Source: Spirosoma linguale DSM 74 | GTDB lineage: Bacteria > Bacteroidota > Bacteroidia > Cytophagales > Spirosomataceae | NCBI GenBank assembly: GCA_000024525.1 | Contig: CP001769.1 | Location: 2,156,001 to 2,220,000 of the forward strand | DNA: 64,000 nucleotides | Direction of reading: 5' to 3' | Shown: one piece after another, positions 17,830 through 27,295 of the stretch | How the letters are laid out: the number at the start of each line of letters is the position of its first letter | Position numbering within the stretch: the stretch's first letter is position 1 | Notes under the pieces: generated by a model | What the model was told of the DNA's origin: nothing | The model's database searches: none | What the model saw: the letters and a program-made list of their open reading frames with translations, nothing else | Program-made: the position numbers and the translations under genes

Positions 17830-18141
17830 ATGAATATACTGATGTTGTGTACGGGTATTGGGCTTGCGCTGCTGGGGGCTGGCATCTGGCGCTATAAGGC
17901 AACGCACCTCTTATCGAACGTGGATAGCAATCAAGTTGATCCGTCAAAAAAAGACGGCCTGGCCCGGTACGCAGGGCTGTATTGTATAGGAGTTGGAGGT
18001 ATCTTTTCTGGATTGGCCTTTGTAATTGAACGGTTCACAACAGAAAGAGAGTTACTACTTGTAATTGGCGGTACGGTGGTCCTCATTATGATTGCCACTG
18101 CTATTTATTTGTCGGGGCTGGGGCGTTTCATGAAGAAGTAA
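17830..18141 (+). CDS. Small three-helix membrane protein (DUF3784-like)
   Basis: 103 residues with three hydrophobic helices (about 3-20, 48-66, 76-97) and a polar loop containing KKDGLARYAGLYC. This resembles the DUF3784 family of small membrane proteins of unknown function. It starts 15 bp after the PAP2 gene and is probably co-transcribed with it. Confidence 0.65.
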   Translation: MNILMLCTGIGLALLGAGIWRYKATHLLSNVDSNQVDPSKKDGLARYAGLYCIGVGGIFSGLAFVIERFTTERELLLVIGGTVVLIMIATAIYLSGLGRFMKK

Positions 18142-18176
18142 AGAGTGCCTGCCGTTCATCTGTGAGTTTTACTGAA

Positions 18177-19136
18177 ATGACTAAAATTACTGAACACATC
18201 AAAGCCGCTAACGGCAAGCCTATTTTCTCTATTGAAGTCATTCCACCCATCAAGGGGGATAATCTGAAAAGCCTGCTCGACAATATCGAGCCGCTCATGG
18301 AGTTTAAGCCGCCTTTCATTGACGTTACCTACCACCGTGAAGAATACATTGAACGGCCCCTGCCAGACGGTACCATTCAGAAGATAGTAACCCGCAAACG
18401 GCCCGGCACCGTGGGTATCTGTTCGGCCATTATGCATCGCTTTGGTGTCGATCCGGTGCCGCACGTGCTTTGCGGAGGGTTTAGCCGGGAAGAAACCGAA
18501 GATTTTCTGATCGATCTGCACTACCTGGGTATTGATAATGCCCTTGTGCTTCGTGGCGACCCTGCCAAGCCGTTTTCGACCTTTAAAGCCAAAGAAAATG
18601 GCTATTCCTACGCCAGTGAGCTGGTTGAGCAGGTTGCCAATATGAACAAGGGTATTTACCTACACGAGGAAGATACCGCTCTGGCTCCCAGTAATTTCTG
18701 TATTGGCGTGGCGGCTTATCCCGAAAAACATTTCGAAGCTGTCGATCACGACATTGATTTTCAGTATCTCAAACAGAAAGTTGATAAAGGAGCGGATTAC
18801 ATCGTAACCCAGATGTTCTTCGACAATGCCAAGTACCTGAGTTTCGTTGAGCGTTGTCGGAAGGAGGGCATTATGGTCCCCATTATACCGGGCTTGAAGC
18901 CGCTCAGCACCCGCAAGCATCTCCAGATTCTGCCAAAGCTTTTTCACCTCCACATGCCGGAAGATCTGGTCCGTGCCGTAGAAGCCTGCGAAAACGACCA
19001 GCAGGCTCGTCAGGTGGGCGTGGAGTGGTGCATTCAGCAGTGCCGGGAGTTGATAAAAGCGGGCGCTCCTGTTATGCACTTTTATACCATGGGCAAATCC
19101 GACAATATCATGAAAATTGCGCGGGAAGTTTTCTAA
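18177..19136 (+). CDS. metF: Methylenetetrahydrofolate reductase
   Basis: 319-residue flavoprotein TIM barrel that reduces 5,10-methylene-THF to 5-methyl-THF for methionine synthesis. Characteristic blocks: the N-terminal Glu in FSIEVIPP, VDPVPHVLCGG, NALVLRGDP (flavin binding), FCIGVAAYPEKH, and IVTQMFFDNAKY in the C-terminal half. ATG 18177 is chosen over a GTG at 18162, which adds only MSFTE. No SAM or cobalamin riboswitch is visible upstream. Confidence 0.95.
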   Translation: MTKITEHIKAANGKPIFSIEVIPPIKGDNLKSLLDNIEPLMEFKPPFIDVTYHREEYIERPLPDGTIQKIVTRKRPGTVGICSAIMHRFGVDPVPHVLCGGFSREETEDFLIDLHYLGIDNALVLRGDPAKPFSTFKAKENGYSYASELVEQVANMNKGIYLHEEDTALAPSNFCIGVAAYPEKHFEAVDHDIDFQYLKQKVDKGADYIVTQMFFDNAKYLSFVERCRKEGIMVPIIPGLKPLSTRKHLQILPKLFHLHMPEDLVRAVEACENDQQARQVGVEWCIQQCRELIKAGAPVMHFYTMGKSDNIMKIAREVF

Positions 19137-19150
19137 ACAACTGCACCTGT

Positions 19151-19210
19151 ATAAAACGGTTGGGGGATCGTGGTTTCAGATTTGAAACCACGATCCCCCA
19201 ACCGTTTTAT
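19151..19210. terminator. Perfect 28-bp palindrome, bidirectional terminator
   Basis: Arms 19151-19178 and 19183-19210 are perfectly complementary with a 4-nt loop. It sits between the convergent metF and rhaT-like stops (14 bp from each), with A/T-rich ends (ATAAAA...TTTTAT) that give T-runs in both directions. Confidence 0.85.
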
Positions 19211-19224
19211 ATGAAAACAGGGTT

Positions 19225-20262
19225 CTATTCGGCCAGGTAGTTGCCAATGCCGACAATAACCGTAGAGAGAACAACCATGGTAATGCCCAGTGAGATCGTT
19301 CGCATGGTTGGCTTGTTGGCACCCCGCCATTCGTGCAGATAAAGGCCCCAGAAACTACTGAAGGCAATGATAAAAGCCATGTGGAGTGTCCAGCCCGAGA
19401 AGCGATATTCACCCATTTTACTGTCGCCCATGCCGTAGAAGAAGAATTGGAAATACCAGGTAAACCCAGCCATCGCGCAGAAAATAATATTTGTCAGAAT
19501 GGGGGCAGACATATTCCCATAGTCTGTATACGTTTTGTTGCGGATGTTCAGATAGATGGTCCAGATGGCGTTGGTGGTCAGCCCGCCGAGGAGAATAATA
19601 ACCAGGGCGGCATTGTTCATGTACAGCGGATCGGTTCCATTCTTCACGGCCAGGTCGGCAATGGGTTGCCCGGCGGTGAGGCCGAATGAAAAACAGGCGC
19701 TCATAATCCCCGAAAATACCGCCACCATCAGCCCTTTTCGAATATCGAATTCAGTAATAACAGCCTTTTTCTGCTCATCGGATAACGACCGTTCTTTCAT
19801 CATCCCGGCGATGCCGCAAATGGAAATGCCCAATACACAAACGGCCAGCCCCAGCATGATGACCTGCCCGGATGTAGTGCCCAGCAGCGTACCAAACTGC
19901 CCTTGCCAGATGGGCGGCACGAGTGTACCAAAAACGGCGCAAAGGCCTAGCGTGACGGCCATGCCTAACGACAGGCCCAGGTAACGCATGGCCAGACCAA
20001 ACGTCAGCCCACCAAATCCCCACAGAACACCCCAGAAGTACGTCCAGAAAATAGTGTCGCTGGACGATTTTGCCAGTACATCGAACAGATTAGGTACGGT
20101 AAGTGAACCAAGCAGTAAGGGGGCCGCCAGCCAGGAGAACAAGCCACCAATGAGCCAGTAACTTTCCCATGCCCAGCCACGGACTTTTTTGTACGGTAGA
20201 TAAAAACTGCCGGAGGCAAAGCCCCCCAGCGCATGAAAGATAACACCCAGGAATACGGCCAC
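19225..20262 (-). CDS. rhaT: L-rhamnose/H+ symporter, RhaT family
   Basis: 345 residues, ten predicted membrane helices, with the RhaT-type N-terminus (LGGFASGSFYLPYKKVRGW) and the conserved WGVLWGFGGLTFGLAMRYLG region. It imports L-rhamnose across the inner membrane. The start is GTG at 20262; no ATG lies upstream in frame. Divergent from the aldolase-dehydrogenase gene with a 194-bp shared promoter region, and the first member of the rhamnose locus. Confidence 0.9.
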   Translation of the reverse strand: MAVFLGVIFHALGGFASGSFYLPYKKVRGWAWESYWLIGGLFSWLAAPLLLGSLTVPNLFDVLAKSSSDTIFWTYFWGVLWGFGGLTFGLAMRYLGLSLGMAVTLGLCAVFGTLVPPIWQGQFGTLLGTTSGQVIMLGLAVCVLGISICGIAGMMKERSLSDEQKKAVITEFDIRKGLMVAVFSGIMSACFSFGLTAGQPIADLAVKNGTDPLYMNNAALVIILLGGLTTNAIWTIYLNIRNKTYTDYGNMSAPILTNIIFCAMAGFTWYFQFFFYGMGDSKMGEYRFSGWTLHMAFIIAFSSFWGLYLHEWRGANKPTMRTISLGITMVVLSTVIVGIGNYLAE

Positions 20263-20456
20263 TTTTCTTAATTTTTTTTCGAATGTATTGACTCACCTTA
20301 CCAAAACTTACCTGTTCTCTCCTGCCCGTTCATGCAGGGCATAGCAATAAAATTATTTAATAATGCTAACAGGAGAGTACATGAAGCAGGAGAAAAAAGA
20401 TTGCACTTACTTTGTCTAAAACAAGATTGCTGACGGATACTACTTACTTATTTTCT

Positions 20457-22562
20457 ATGAATACCACGCAAGCGTTCAATTATGTTAGCTACCTCTGGGA
20501 TGATAAAAAGGCGGCAGAACTGGCTGGCGATGAAGTCGCGCTGTTTATTTACCGCTCAAATCTGCTCGGAGCCGACCTGCGCCTAACGAACTATGCCGGC
20601 GGAAATACATCGGTCAAGTTGATGGAAACCAATCCACTAACGGGCGAGCCGGTCGAGGTGATGTGGGTGAAAGGATCGGGTGGAGATATAGGTACACTGA
20701 CGAAGAAGGGATGCGCTAACCTCTATGTAGATCGGCTTCATGCGTTGAAGAAACGGTACCGGGGCCTTGAGTTCGAAGATGAGATGGTTGGCCTGTTCGA
20801 CCACTGCCTGTTCGACCCCAAATGTGCCGCTCCATCCATCGATACACCGCTGCATGGCCTATTGCCTTTTAAACATATTGACCACCTGCACCCCGACGCG
20901 CTGATTGCTATTGCCGCCAGCCGCGATGGAGAAGCGATCATGCACGAAATCTGGGGTGACCAGCTGGCCTGGCTTCCCTGGCAGCGACCCGGCTTCGACC
21001 TGGGCCTTAAACTTGAAGAGACTGTTAAGAATAACCCGAATTTGAGGGGTGTTATTCTCGGTGGACACGGGCTGTTCACCTGGGGCGATACGTCTTATGA
21101 ATCGTATATGAATACGCTTGAAGTCATTGAACAGGCTTCCGAATATCTGAATGCCAACTACGGCAAAAAACGCCCGGTTTTTGGTGGTCCCGCCCGCGAA
21201 AACACCGATGCCGATACCCGCAAGACCCAGGCCGCAGCCCTTATGCCGGTTCTACGTGGTCTGGCGTCGGGTCACCGCCGGATGATCGGCCACTTTACCG
21301 ACGATGAACGGGTACTTGAATTTGTTAACTCTAACGATCTGCCCCGGCTTGCGCGCCTGGGCACCAGTTGCCCGGACCACTTCCTGCGGACCAAAATCCG
21401 CCCGCTGGTATTAGACCCCGAACAGCTTTCGGTTGAGGGCAGCAGCGCCTACCTGGAAAAGGCCTTTGCCGATTACCGGGCCGATTACGAAGCCTATTAC
21501 GAGCGCAACAAGCATGATAATAGCCCCGCCATCCGCGATCCGAATCCGGTCGTGATTCTGTGGCCAGGCGTGGGTATGTTCACCTTCGCCAAAGACAAGC
21601 AGACGGCACGGGTGGCCGCCGAGTTTTATACCAACGCCATCAACGTCATGAAAGGGGCCGAAGCGGTTTCGGATTATGTAGGGCTGCCCGAGCAGGAAGC
21701 GTTTGATATTGAATACTGGCTGCTGGAAGAAGCTAAACTTCAGCGGATGCCAAAACCAAAGCCACTGTCGGGAAAGATTGCCCTGATTACGGGCAGCGCG
21801 GGTGGAATCGGTAAAGCCATCGCCAAAGCGTTTCTGGCCGAAGGAGCCGTTGTCGTGATCAACGACAACGACGCCGACCGGCTGGCCGGTGCCAACGAAG
21901 AGTTTCAGAAGCAGTACGGCAAAGATGCGTACACAGCCGCTCTCCTCGACGTAACCGATGCCAGCACTATTGCCAACACCTACAGTGCCGCTGCACTCGC
22001 GTTTGGCGGGGTTGATATCGTGGTGAACTGCGCTGGCCTGAGCATCTCGAAACCCATTGAAGAGCATACCGAAAAGGACTGGGATCTGCTGTACGACGTG
22101 TTGGTGAAAGGCCAGTTCTTGGTAACTCAGCAAGCTGTTGAGGTGATGCGGAAGCAGAAGCTGGGCGGAGATGTGTTGAACATCGTTAGCAAAAACGCGC
22201 TGGTTTCAGGTCCGAACAATGCCGGTTATGGCTCGGCCAAAGCCGCTCAGCTGCACTTGAGCCGCCTGAATGCCGCCGAACTGGGCAAAGACCACATCCG
22301 GGTCAATGTCGTGAATCCCGACGCGGTTATTTCCGACTCTAAAATCTGGGCGGGTGCCTGGGCTGAAGGCCGTGCAAAAGCCTATGGTGTTACGGTAGAA
22401 GAACTGCCCGGTTACTACGCCAAACGTACCTTATTGAACGAAATCATTTTACCCGACGATATCGCCAATGCCTGCCTTGCCTTCGTAAACGGCTTACTGT
22501 CCAAATCAACGGGTAACGTGTTGAACGTCGACGGTGGTGTAGCCATGGCCTTTGTTCGATAA
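20457..22562 (+). CDS. rhaEW: Bifunctional rhamnulose-1-phosphate aldolase / short-chain dehydrogenase
   Basis: 701 residues. The N-terminal ~420 residues are a class II aldolase/adducin-type domain (GGNTSVK near 50, SIDTPLHGLLPFKHIDHLHPD with metal-binding His, GGHGLFTWG); the C-terminal ~260 are an SDR with TGSAGGIGKAIA, NCAG and YGSAKAAQ. It splits rhamnulose 1-phosphate to DHAP and L-lactaldehyde and oxidizes the aldehyde to lactate, as in the RhaEW type. ATG 20457 is preferred; TTG 20412 would add 15 unsupported residues. A TTACTTTG sequence at 20407-20414 may be the -7 box. Confidence 0.93.
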   Translation: MNTTQAFNYVSYLWDDKKAAELAGDEVALFIYRSNLLGADLRLTNYAGGNTSVKLMETNPLTGEPVEVMWVKGSGGDIGTLTKKGCANLYVDRLHALKKRYRGLEFEDEMVGLFDHCLFDPKCAAPSIDTPLHGLLPFKHIDHLHPDALIAIAASRDGEAIMHEIWGDQLAWLPWQRPGFDLGLKLEETVKNNPNLRGVILGGHGLFTWGDTSYESYMNTLEVIEQASEYLNANYGKKRPVFGGPARENTDADTRKTQAAALMPVLRGLASGHRRMIGHFTDDERVLEFVNSNDLPRLARLGTSCPDHFLRTKIRPLVLDPEQLSVEGSSAYLEKAFADYRADYEAYYERNKHDNSPAIRDPNPVVILWPGVGMFTFAKDKQTARVAAEFYTNAINVMKGAEAVSDYVGLPEQEAFDIEYWLLEEAKLQRMPKPKPLSGKIALITGSAGGIGKAIAKAFLAEGAVVVINDNDADRLAGANEEFQKQYGKDAYTAALLDVTDASTIANTYSAAALAFGGVDIVVNCAGLSISKPIEEHTEKDWDLLYDVLVKGQFLVTQQAVEVMRKQKLGGDVLNIVSKNALVSGPNNAGYGSAKAAQLHLSRLNAAELGKDHIRVNVVNPDAVISDSKIWAGAWAEGRAKAYGVTVEELPGYYAKRTLLNEIILPDDIANACLAFVNGLLSKSTGNVLNVDGGVAMAFVR

Positions 22563-22575
22563 AAAAAGTGTCCTG

Positions 22576-22623
22576 TTTAGGGTTGTTATGGTTTCCCGTT
22601 CTAAAGACCATGATAACCCTAAA
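22576..22623. terminator. Hairpin after the aldolase-dehydrogenase gene
   Basis: 17-bp stem with two mismatches (22576-22592 with 22607-22623), 13 bp after the stop codon. Probably terminates the upstream gene. Confidence 0.6.
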
Positions 22624-22650
22624 CCAGATGCACAAATGTTCCTGTCAGCA

Positions 22651-23249
22651 CACAAATTTATTTGTGGGCTAATCAAACGAATCCCACGTAATTATTAACC
22701 GTTTCAACGGTTTCCTACATTACCCGTTTTCATCGGCTGGTAATCCATAATGGGCCATAAACCGGTTAAATTCATCCATGAACGTAACGGTACGATGGTG
22801 TTCGTTCTGATTCAGGATGTACGCCCGTACCCGTGGCACGTGTGACTCGCTAACCGAAAAAGCACCATAACCCGTTTGCCAGGCAAAAGGAACACTCGTC
22901 AGCTTCACCTGATTAAACGCATGTGAACTGCCGCCCTTAATTTGTTTCATCACATCGGCGATAGATTTGCCGGGGTTAAGCAAAAACAACAAGTGGACGT
23001 GATCTAATACGCCACCAATACAATCCACAAAGCATCCCGTGTTGATGAGTTGTTTGCGTAGGGTGTCATGCACGGTTGCGATGATTTGGGCGTTAATGAG
23101 CGGTTTTCGGTCTTTTGTAGCGAAAACAGCATGAACCCAGATTTTGCATTTCGAATGACTCATTGGCGTAGTGAGTGAAAACCGTTGAAACGGTTAGATG
23201 AAACAAATTAATGGTATGCCGTATCCCACACATGAATGTGTGGGCTAAT
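22651..23249 (-). mobile_element. RAYT-type element: HUH transposase flanked by REP-like hairpins
   Basis: The transposase gene is bracketed by a 16-bp sequence at 22697-22712 and its exact reverse complement at 23180-23195, each itself a 7-bp stem (AACCGTT/AACGGTT). Further out, hairpins at 22651-22666 and 23225-23244 are both followed by TGTGGGCTAAT in the same orientation. Paired inverted plus direct hairpins around a single-copy Y1 transposase are typical of REP-associated tyrosine transposases. The element sits between the aldolase and isomerase genes of the rhamnose locus. Confidence 0.75.
22720..23163 (-). CDS. REP-associated tyrosine transposase (IS200/IS605-like TnpA, Y1-HUH)
   Basis: 147 residues, the usual length for a Y1 transposase. 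The HUH metal-binding motif is DHVHLLF near residue 54; the candidate nucleophile Tyr lies in VRAYILNQNEHH near 115, followed by the His-rich helix. It cuts and joins single-stranded DNA at hairpins. In RAYTs it acts on REP hairpins such as those flanking it here. The reading frame is intact. Confidence 0.9.
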   Translation of the reverse strand: MSHSKCKIWVHAVFATKDRKPLINAQIIATVHDTLRKQLINTGCFVDCIGGVLDHVHLLFLLNPGKSIADVMKQIKGGSSHAFNQVKLTSVPFAWQTGYGAFSVSESHVPRVRAYILNQNEHHRTVTFMDEFNRFMAHYGLPADENG

Positions 23250-23332
23250 AGAAGCCGCCAAACGGCTCTTTGTGGTAAATATATTAATTTCCATTATTCC
23301 TATTAATGGGTACATAAATCATTTAAACCCTT

Positions 23333-24607
23333 ATGAATCTCCAACCCGAACACATCGCCGATTATAACCAGACACTACTGGAAGGTCACCAGCGTAAACT
23401 GTCCTACTGGACGCAGGAGGTGGCCAAGGCGGAACCCATTATTCAGAAACTAATTGATTTTCAGATTGCTATCCCGAGCTGGGCATTGGGAACGGGCGGC
23501 ACTCGTTTCGGCCGGTTTCCGGGTGGGGGAGAGCCTCGCAGCCTGGAAGAGAAAATTGCCGATGTAGGCCTGCTGCACGCCCTGAACCGCGCCAGCGGTG
23601 CCATATCCCTGCACATCCCCTGGGATATTCCAACCGACCCGGAAGCGATCAAACAACTGGCGGCCCAGCATGGCCTGCGGTTTGATGCCGTTAACTCCAA
23701 CACCTTTCAGGATCAGCCCGACGCCGAATTGAGCTATAAGTTCGGATCGCTTCAGCATACCGACCCCGCCGTTCGTCGGCAGGCTATCGACCATAACATT
23801 GAGGTTATCCGACACGGTGTGGCGCTGGGCTCTACGGCCCTGACCGTCTGGTTGTCGGATGGCTCCTGTTTCCCCGGTCAGCTTAATTTCCGGAAAGCCT
23901 TCGACCGCACACTGTCGAGTCTGGAAGAAATCTACGCGGCTCTCCCCGACGACTGGAAAGTGTTTGTCGAGTACAAAGCGTTCGAGCCCAATTTTTATTC
24001 GATGACCGTTGGCGATTGGGGCAGCAGCTTCCTCTACGCGAACAAACTCGGCCCGAAAGCGTACACGCTGGTCGATCTGGGTCACCACCTGCCCAATGCC
24101 AACATCGAGCAGATTGTCGCGATTCTTCTCCACCAGGGTAAACTGGGTGGTTTCCATTTCAACGACTCCAAATACGGTGACGACGACCTGACGGCGGGCA
24201 GCATCAAACCGTATCAGCTTTTCCTGATCTTTACCGAACTGGTCGATGGTCTGGATGCCAAAGGGATGAACCACGCTACCGACCTCGGTTGGATGATCGA
24301 CGCCAGCCATAACGTAAAAGATCCGCTGGAAGACCTGCTTCAGTCGGTCGAAGCCATACAGCTGGCGTACGCTCAGGCCCTATTAGTTGACCGCGAAGCG
24401 CTGGAAGAAGCCCGCGAGGCCAACGATGCCGTTCGGGCACAGGAGATTTTACAGGATGCTTTCCGCACGGATGTTCGGCCGCTGGTGGCCGAAGCGCGTC
24501 GGCGGGCCGGTGCATCGCTGAATCCACTTGGCTTATACCGGCAGCTGGACGTTCGCCAGCAACTGATCGGTGAGCGTGGTGCCAAAACAGTTGCCACGGG
24601 ACTTTAA
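23333..24607 (+). CDS. rhaI: L-rhamnose isomerase, TIM-barrel (Pseudomonas-type)
   Basis: 424 residues of the xylose-isomerase-like TIM family. It converts L-rhamnose to L-rhamnulose. Landmarks: SWALGTGGTRFGRFPGGGEP near residue 50, LTVWLSDGSCFPGQ, VFVEYKAFEPNFY with a metal-binding Glu, LVDLGHHLPN with Asp/His ligands, and HFNDSKYGDDDL. This is the RhaI type rather than the E. coli RhaA type. Preceded by the RAYT element, followed by the kinase after a hairpin-bearing gap. Confidence 0.92.
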   Translation: MNLQPEHIADYNQTLLEGHQRKLSYWTQEVAKAEPIIQKLIDFQIAIPSWALGTGGTRFGRFPGGGEPRSLEEKIADVGLLHALNRASGAISLHIPWDIPTDPEAIKQLAAQHGLRFDAVNSNTFQDQPDAELSYKFGSLQHTDPAVRRQAIDHNIEVIRHGVALGSTALTVWLSDGSCFPGQLNFRKAFDRTLSSLEEIYAALPDDWKVFVEYKAFEPNFYSMTVGDWGSSFLYANKLGPKAYTLVDLGHHLPNANIEQIVAILLHQGKLGGFHFNDSKYGDDDLTAGSIKPYQLFLIFTELVDGLDAKGMNHATDLGWMIDASHNVKDPLEDLLQSVEAIQLAYAQALLVDREALEEAREANDAVRAQEILQDAFRTDVRPLVAEARRRAGASLNPLGLYRQLDVRQQLIGERGAKTVATGL

Positions 24608-24610
24608 CAT

Positions 24611-24685
24611 AAAGAGCGAAAGAGTGAATGAGCGAATAGCCACGTACGGTTTTCGCCCATTCACTCTTTTGCTCATTCGCTCTTT
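24611..24685. repeat. Purine-rich intergenic inverted repeat (isomerase-kinase gap)
   Basis: The left arm is made of 7-bp units (AAAGAGCGA, AAGAGTGAATG, AGCGAA); the right arm at 24650-24685 is its pyrimidine-rich complement (ATTCACTCTTTTGCTC). It fills the gap between co-directional genes, and the kinase ATG follows seven bases later. Same design, though different sequence, as 691-780 and 13438-13565. Confidence 0.7.
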
Positions 24686-24691
24686 AATTAT

Positions 24692-26116
24692 ATGGAAAAG
24701 TTGCCTGCTATTGCGGTTTTCGACATTGGAAAGACGAATAAGAAGCTGTTTCTCTTTGACGAAAATTACCGGATTGTTCACGAAAGATCAGAGCAGTTTA
24801 CGGAGATTCCGGATGAGGACGGAGACTTATGCGAAGATGTTCATCGGCTCACAAGCTGGGTGAAATCGTCGCTGGCCGATGTACTGGCCTTGCCCGACTA
24901 TGATGTTCGGGCGGTAAACTTCTCGACCTACGGGGCCAGCATGGTTCATGTCGACGGCGAAGGGAAACCACTCTGTCCCCTCTATAATTACCTGAAAGTG
25001 TATCCGCCCGCACTCCTGCAACAGTTTTTCGATGCGTATGGGCCGGAAGCCAGTATAACCCGCAAAACAGCTTCTCCTTCGCTGGGAAGCCTAAATTCTG
25101 GTCTTCAGTTGTATCGACTCAAGCATGAGCAGCCGGATGTGCTGGCAAAGCTGGCTTATACGCTTCACTTACCGCAATATGTAAGCAGCCTGATCAACAA
25201 CTGGCCGGTGTCTGAACTGACCAGCATCGGGTGCCATACTATGCTCTGGGATTTCGACCGGCAAGGGTACCATGACTGGGTAGATCGGGAAAATGTTGCC
25301 AGTTATCTGGCGCCCATCGTACCGTCAGATTCGGCCAAAGAGATTACGTTCAGCGGCAAATCCGTTCAGGTAGGGGTGGGGCTGCACGACAGTTCGGCGG
25401 CTTTGATTCCGTATCTGGCCTCCACACAGAACGAGGGCAATCCCTTTGTGTTGATCTCTACCGGAACCTGGTGTGTAAGCATGAACCCCTTCAACAATAG
25501 CCCGCTGACAGCCGAGGAGTTGCAGTACGATTGTCTGAATTACATGCATTACAAGGGGCAGTCGGTTAAATCGTCCCGGTTGTTTGCCGGTTATGAGCAC
25601 GAACAGCAGATCAAGCGCCTTGCCGATCATTTTGCCGTTCCCATCGATCAGTACATCAAGGTGGGATATAACCCCGAAACCATCGAGAAACTGCGTCAGC
25701 ATGCCAGTCAGGTGACAACGGAAGACGATGCGAAAGGCAAGCAGCTTTTGTCCATGCAGGGGTCTTTATTCGGGCAGCGTGACCTGACAAACTTTGCCGA
25801 TTATGAGGAGGCCTACCATCAGCTTATCCTCGACATTGTGGCCCAGCAACTGGTTTCGACCAATCTGGTACTGAACGATACATCCAGTAATCGGACGGTG
25901 GTAAAACGGATTCTTGTCGATGGTGGCTTCGGGAAAAACCCGATTTACATGAACCTACTCGCCCGTGCTTTCCCCGACCTTGACGTGTATGCGGCCTCTG
26001 TAGCGCAGGCGTCGGCTTTGGGCGCAGCGCTCGCTGTTCACCATCACTGGAATACACGGCCCATGCCTGCCGATTGTGTGGAACTCAAAAAATACACGGC
26101 TTCCGTGGTCGCTTAA
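24692..26116 (+). CDS. rhaB: FGGY-family carbohydrate kinase, probable rhamnulokinase
   Basis: 474 residues. The FGGY N-lobe has FDIGKTNKKLFLF (phosphate 1 loop), the second lobe has STGTWCVSMNPF, and the adenosine region reads VDGGFGKNPIYMNLL near residue 410 then ASALGAAL. The family includes L-rhamnulose, L-fuculose and related sugar kinases; the position between the isomerase and the mutarotase argues for rhamnulose phosphorylation. ATG 24692 directly follows a hairpin. Confidence 0.85.
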   Translation: MEKLPAIAVFDIGKTNKKLFLFDENYRIVHERSEQFTEIPDEDGDLCEDVHRLTSWVKSSLADVLALPDYDVRAVNFSTYGASMVHVDGEGKPLCPLYNYLKVYPPALLQQFFDAYGPEASITRKTASPSLGSLNSGLQLYRLKHEQPDVLAKLAYTLHLPQYVSSLINNWPVSELTSIGCHTMLWDFDRQGYHDWVDRENVASYLAPIVPSDSAKEITFSGKSVQVGVGLHDSSAALIPYLASTQNEGNPFVLISTGTWCVSMNPFNNSPLTAEELQYDCLNYMHYKGQSVKSSRLFAGYEHEQQIKRLADHFAVPIDQYIKVGYNPETIEKLRQHASQVTTEDDAKGKQLLSMQGSLFGQRDLTNFADYEEAYHQLILDIVAQQLVSTNLVLNDTSSNRTVVKRILVDGGFGKNPIYMNLLARAFPDLDVYAASVAQASALGAALAVHHHWNTRPMPADCVELKKYTASVVA

Positions 26117-26142
26117 ACGTAGTCTCAATTATCCACTTACTG

Positions 26143-27279
26143 ATGCGTATTCCTCCTCTGGCTGGCCGTCTGGGCTTGCTTCTGCTGGTCGTAACATTGA
26201 CTGCACAAGCGCAGAAGTTACCTGCCAAAAAAGATATTCTGGCAAAAATGACACTGGCCAATGCCTATTTTATGGCATCGTGGCCCGATCCGGGAAAAGA
26301 AATTGTAACCAACAAAACACGTCCCAGCAACATCTGGACACGGTCGGTCTATTACGAGGGGCTGATGGCCTTGTACGGGATCGACAAAAAGAAACCCTAT
26401 TATGAGTACGCTGTCGAATGGGGTGAAAAGCACCATTGGGGCTTGCGAAGTGGTGTCAACACGCGCAATGCAGACGATCAGTGCTGCGGCCAGACGTACA
26501 TCGACCTCTATCTGATTGATAAAAAGCCCGAACGGCTGCACGACATCAAAGCGTCTATTGACGCGATGGTGAAGAGCGATAAAGTGGATGACTGGAACTG
26601 GGTCGACGCCTTGCAGATGGCCATGCCTGTGTTTGCACAACTGGGTGTACTGGAGAATGACCCGAGCTATTTTGAGAAGATGTACCAGATCTACATGTAC
26701 TCGAAAACCAAACACGGCGGCAATGGGCTGTATAATCCGAAAGACGGTTTGTGGTGGCGTGATAAGGACTTTGTGCCGCCCTACAAAGAACCAAACGGCA
26801 AAGATTGCTACTGGTCGCGGGGGAACGGCTGGGTGGTAGCGGCACTGGTTCGGGTACTCGATATCATGCCGAAAGATGCCCCCCACCGGGAGGAGTACGA
26901 GAAAACCTACCTGGAGATGATGCGGGCCCTTCCAACCCTGCAACGAGCGGATGGCTTCTGGAATGTGAGCCTGCATGATCCTGCCAACTTTGGTGGAAAA
27001 GAACTTACCGGAACGGCCCTGTTCACTTACGGAATGGCCTGGGGTATCAATCACGGCTTACTGGACGCGAAAGTCTATAAACCTATTATTGCCAGAGCCT
27101 GGAATGCCATGGCCTCCGAATCGGTACATCCGAATGGTTTTCTGGGGTATGTGCAGGGAACGGGTAAAGAGCCCAAAGATGGTCAGCCGGTAACCTACGA
27201 CAGCAAGCCCGATTTTGAGGATTATGGTCTGGGCTGTTTCCTGCTGGCCGGTACGGAATTGTATAAACTGAAGAAATAG
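26143..27279 (+). CDS. Glycoside hydrolase family 105 (unsaturated rhamnogalacturonyl hydrolase-like)
   Basis: 378 residues with a signal peptide (LLLLVVTLTAQAQ). An (alpha/alpha)6-barrel with the GH88/105 signatures RSVYYEGLMALYGI, NADDQCCGQTYIDLY (candidate catalytic Asp) and YWSRGNGWVVAAL. It removes 4,5-unsaturated uronic acid from the non-reducing end of pectin fragments, freeing rhamnose-containing ends. ATG 26143 is chosen for the signal peptide; the longer frame overlaps the kinase gene. It links extracellular rhamnogalacturonan breakdown to the rhamnose catabolic genes. Confidence 0.9.
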   Translation: MRIPPLAGRLGLLLLVVTLTAQAQKLPAKKDILAKMTLANAYFMASWPDPGKEIVTNKTRPSNIWTRSVYYEGLMALYGIDKKKPYYEYAVEWGEKHHWGLRSGVNTRNADDQCCGQTYIDLYLIDKKPERLHDIKASIDAMVKSDKVDDWNWVDALQMAMPVFAQLGVLENDPSYFEKMYQIYMYSKTKHGGNGLYNPKDGLWWRDKDFVPPYKEPNGKDCYWSRGNGWVVAALVRVLDIMPKDAPHREEYEKTYLEMMRALPTLQRADGFWNVSLHDPANFGGKELTGTALFTYGMAWGINHGLLDAKVYKPIIARAWNAMASESVHPNGFLGYVQGTGKEPKDGQPVTYDSKPDFEDYGLGCFLLAGTELYKLKK

Positions 27280-27295
27280 AAACGCGGATTTAACG

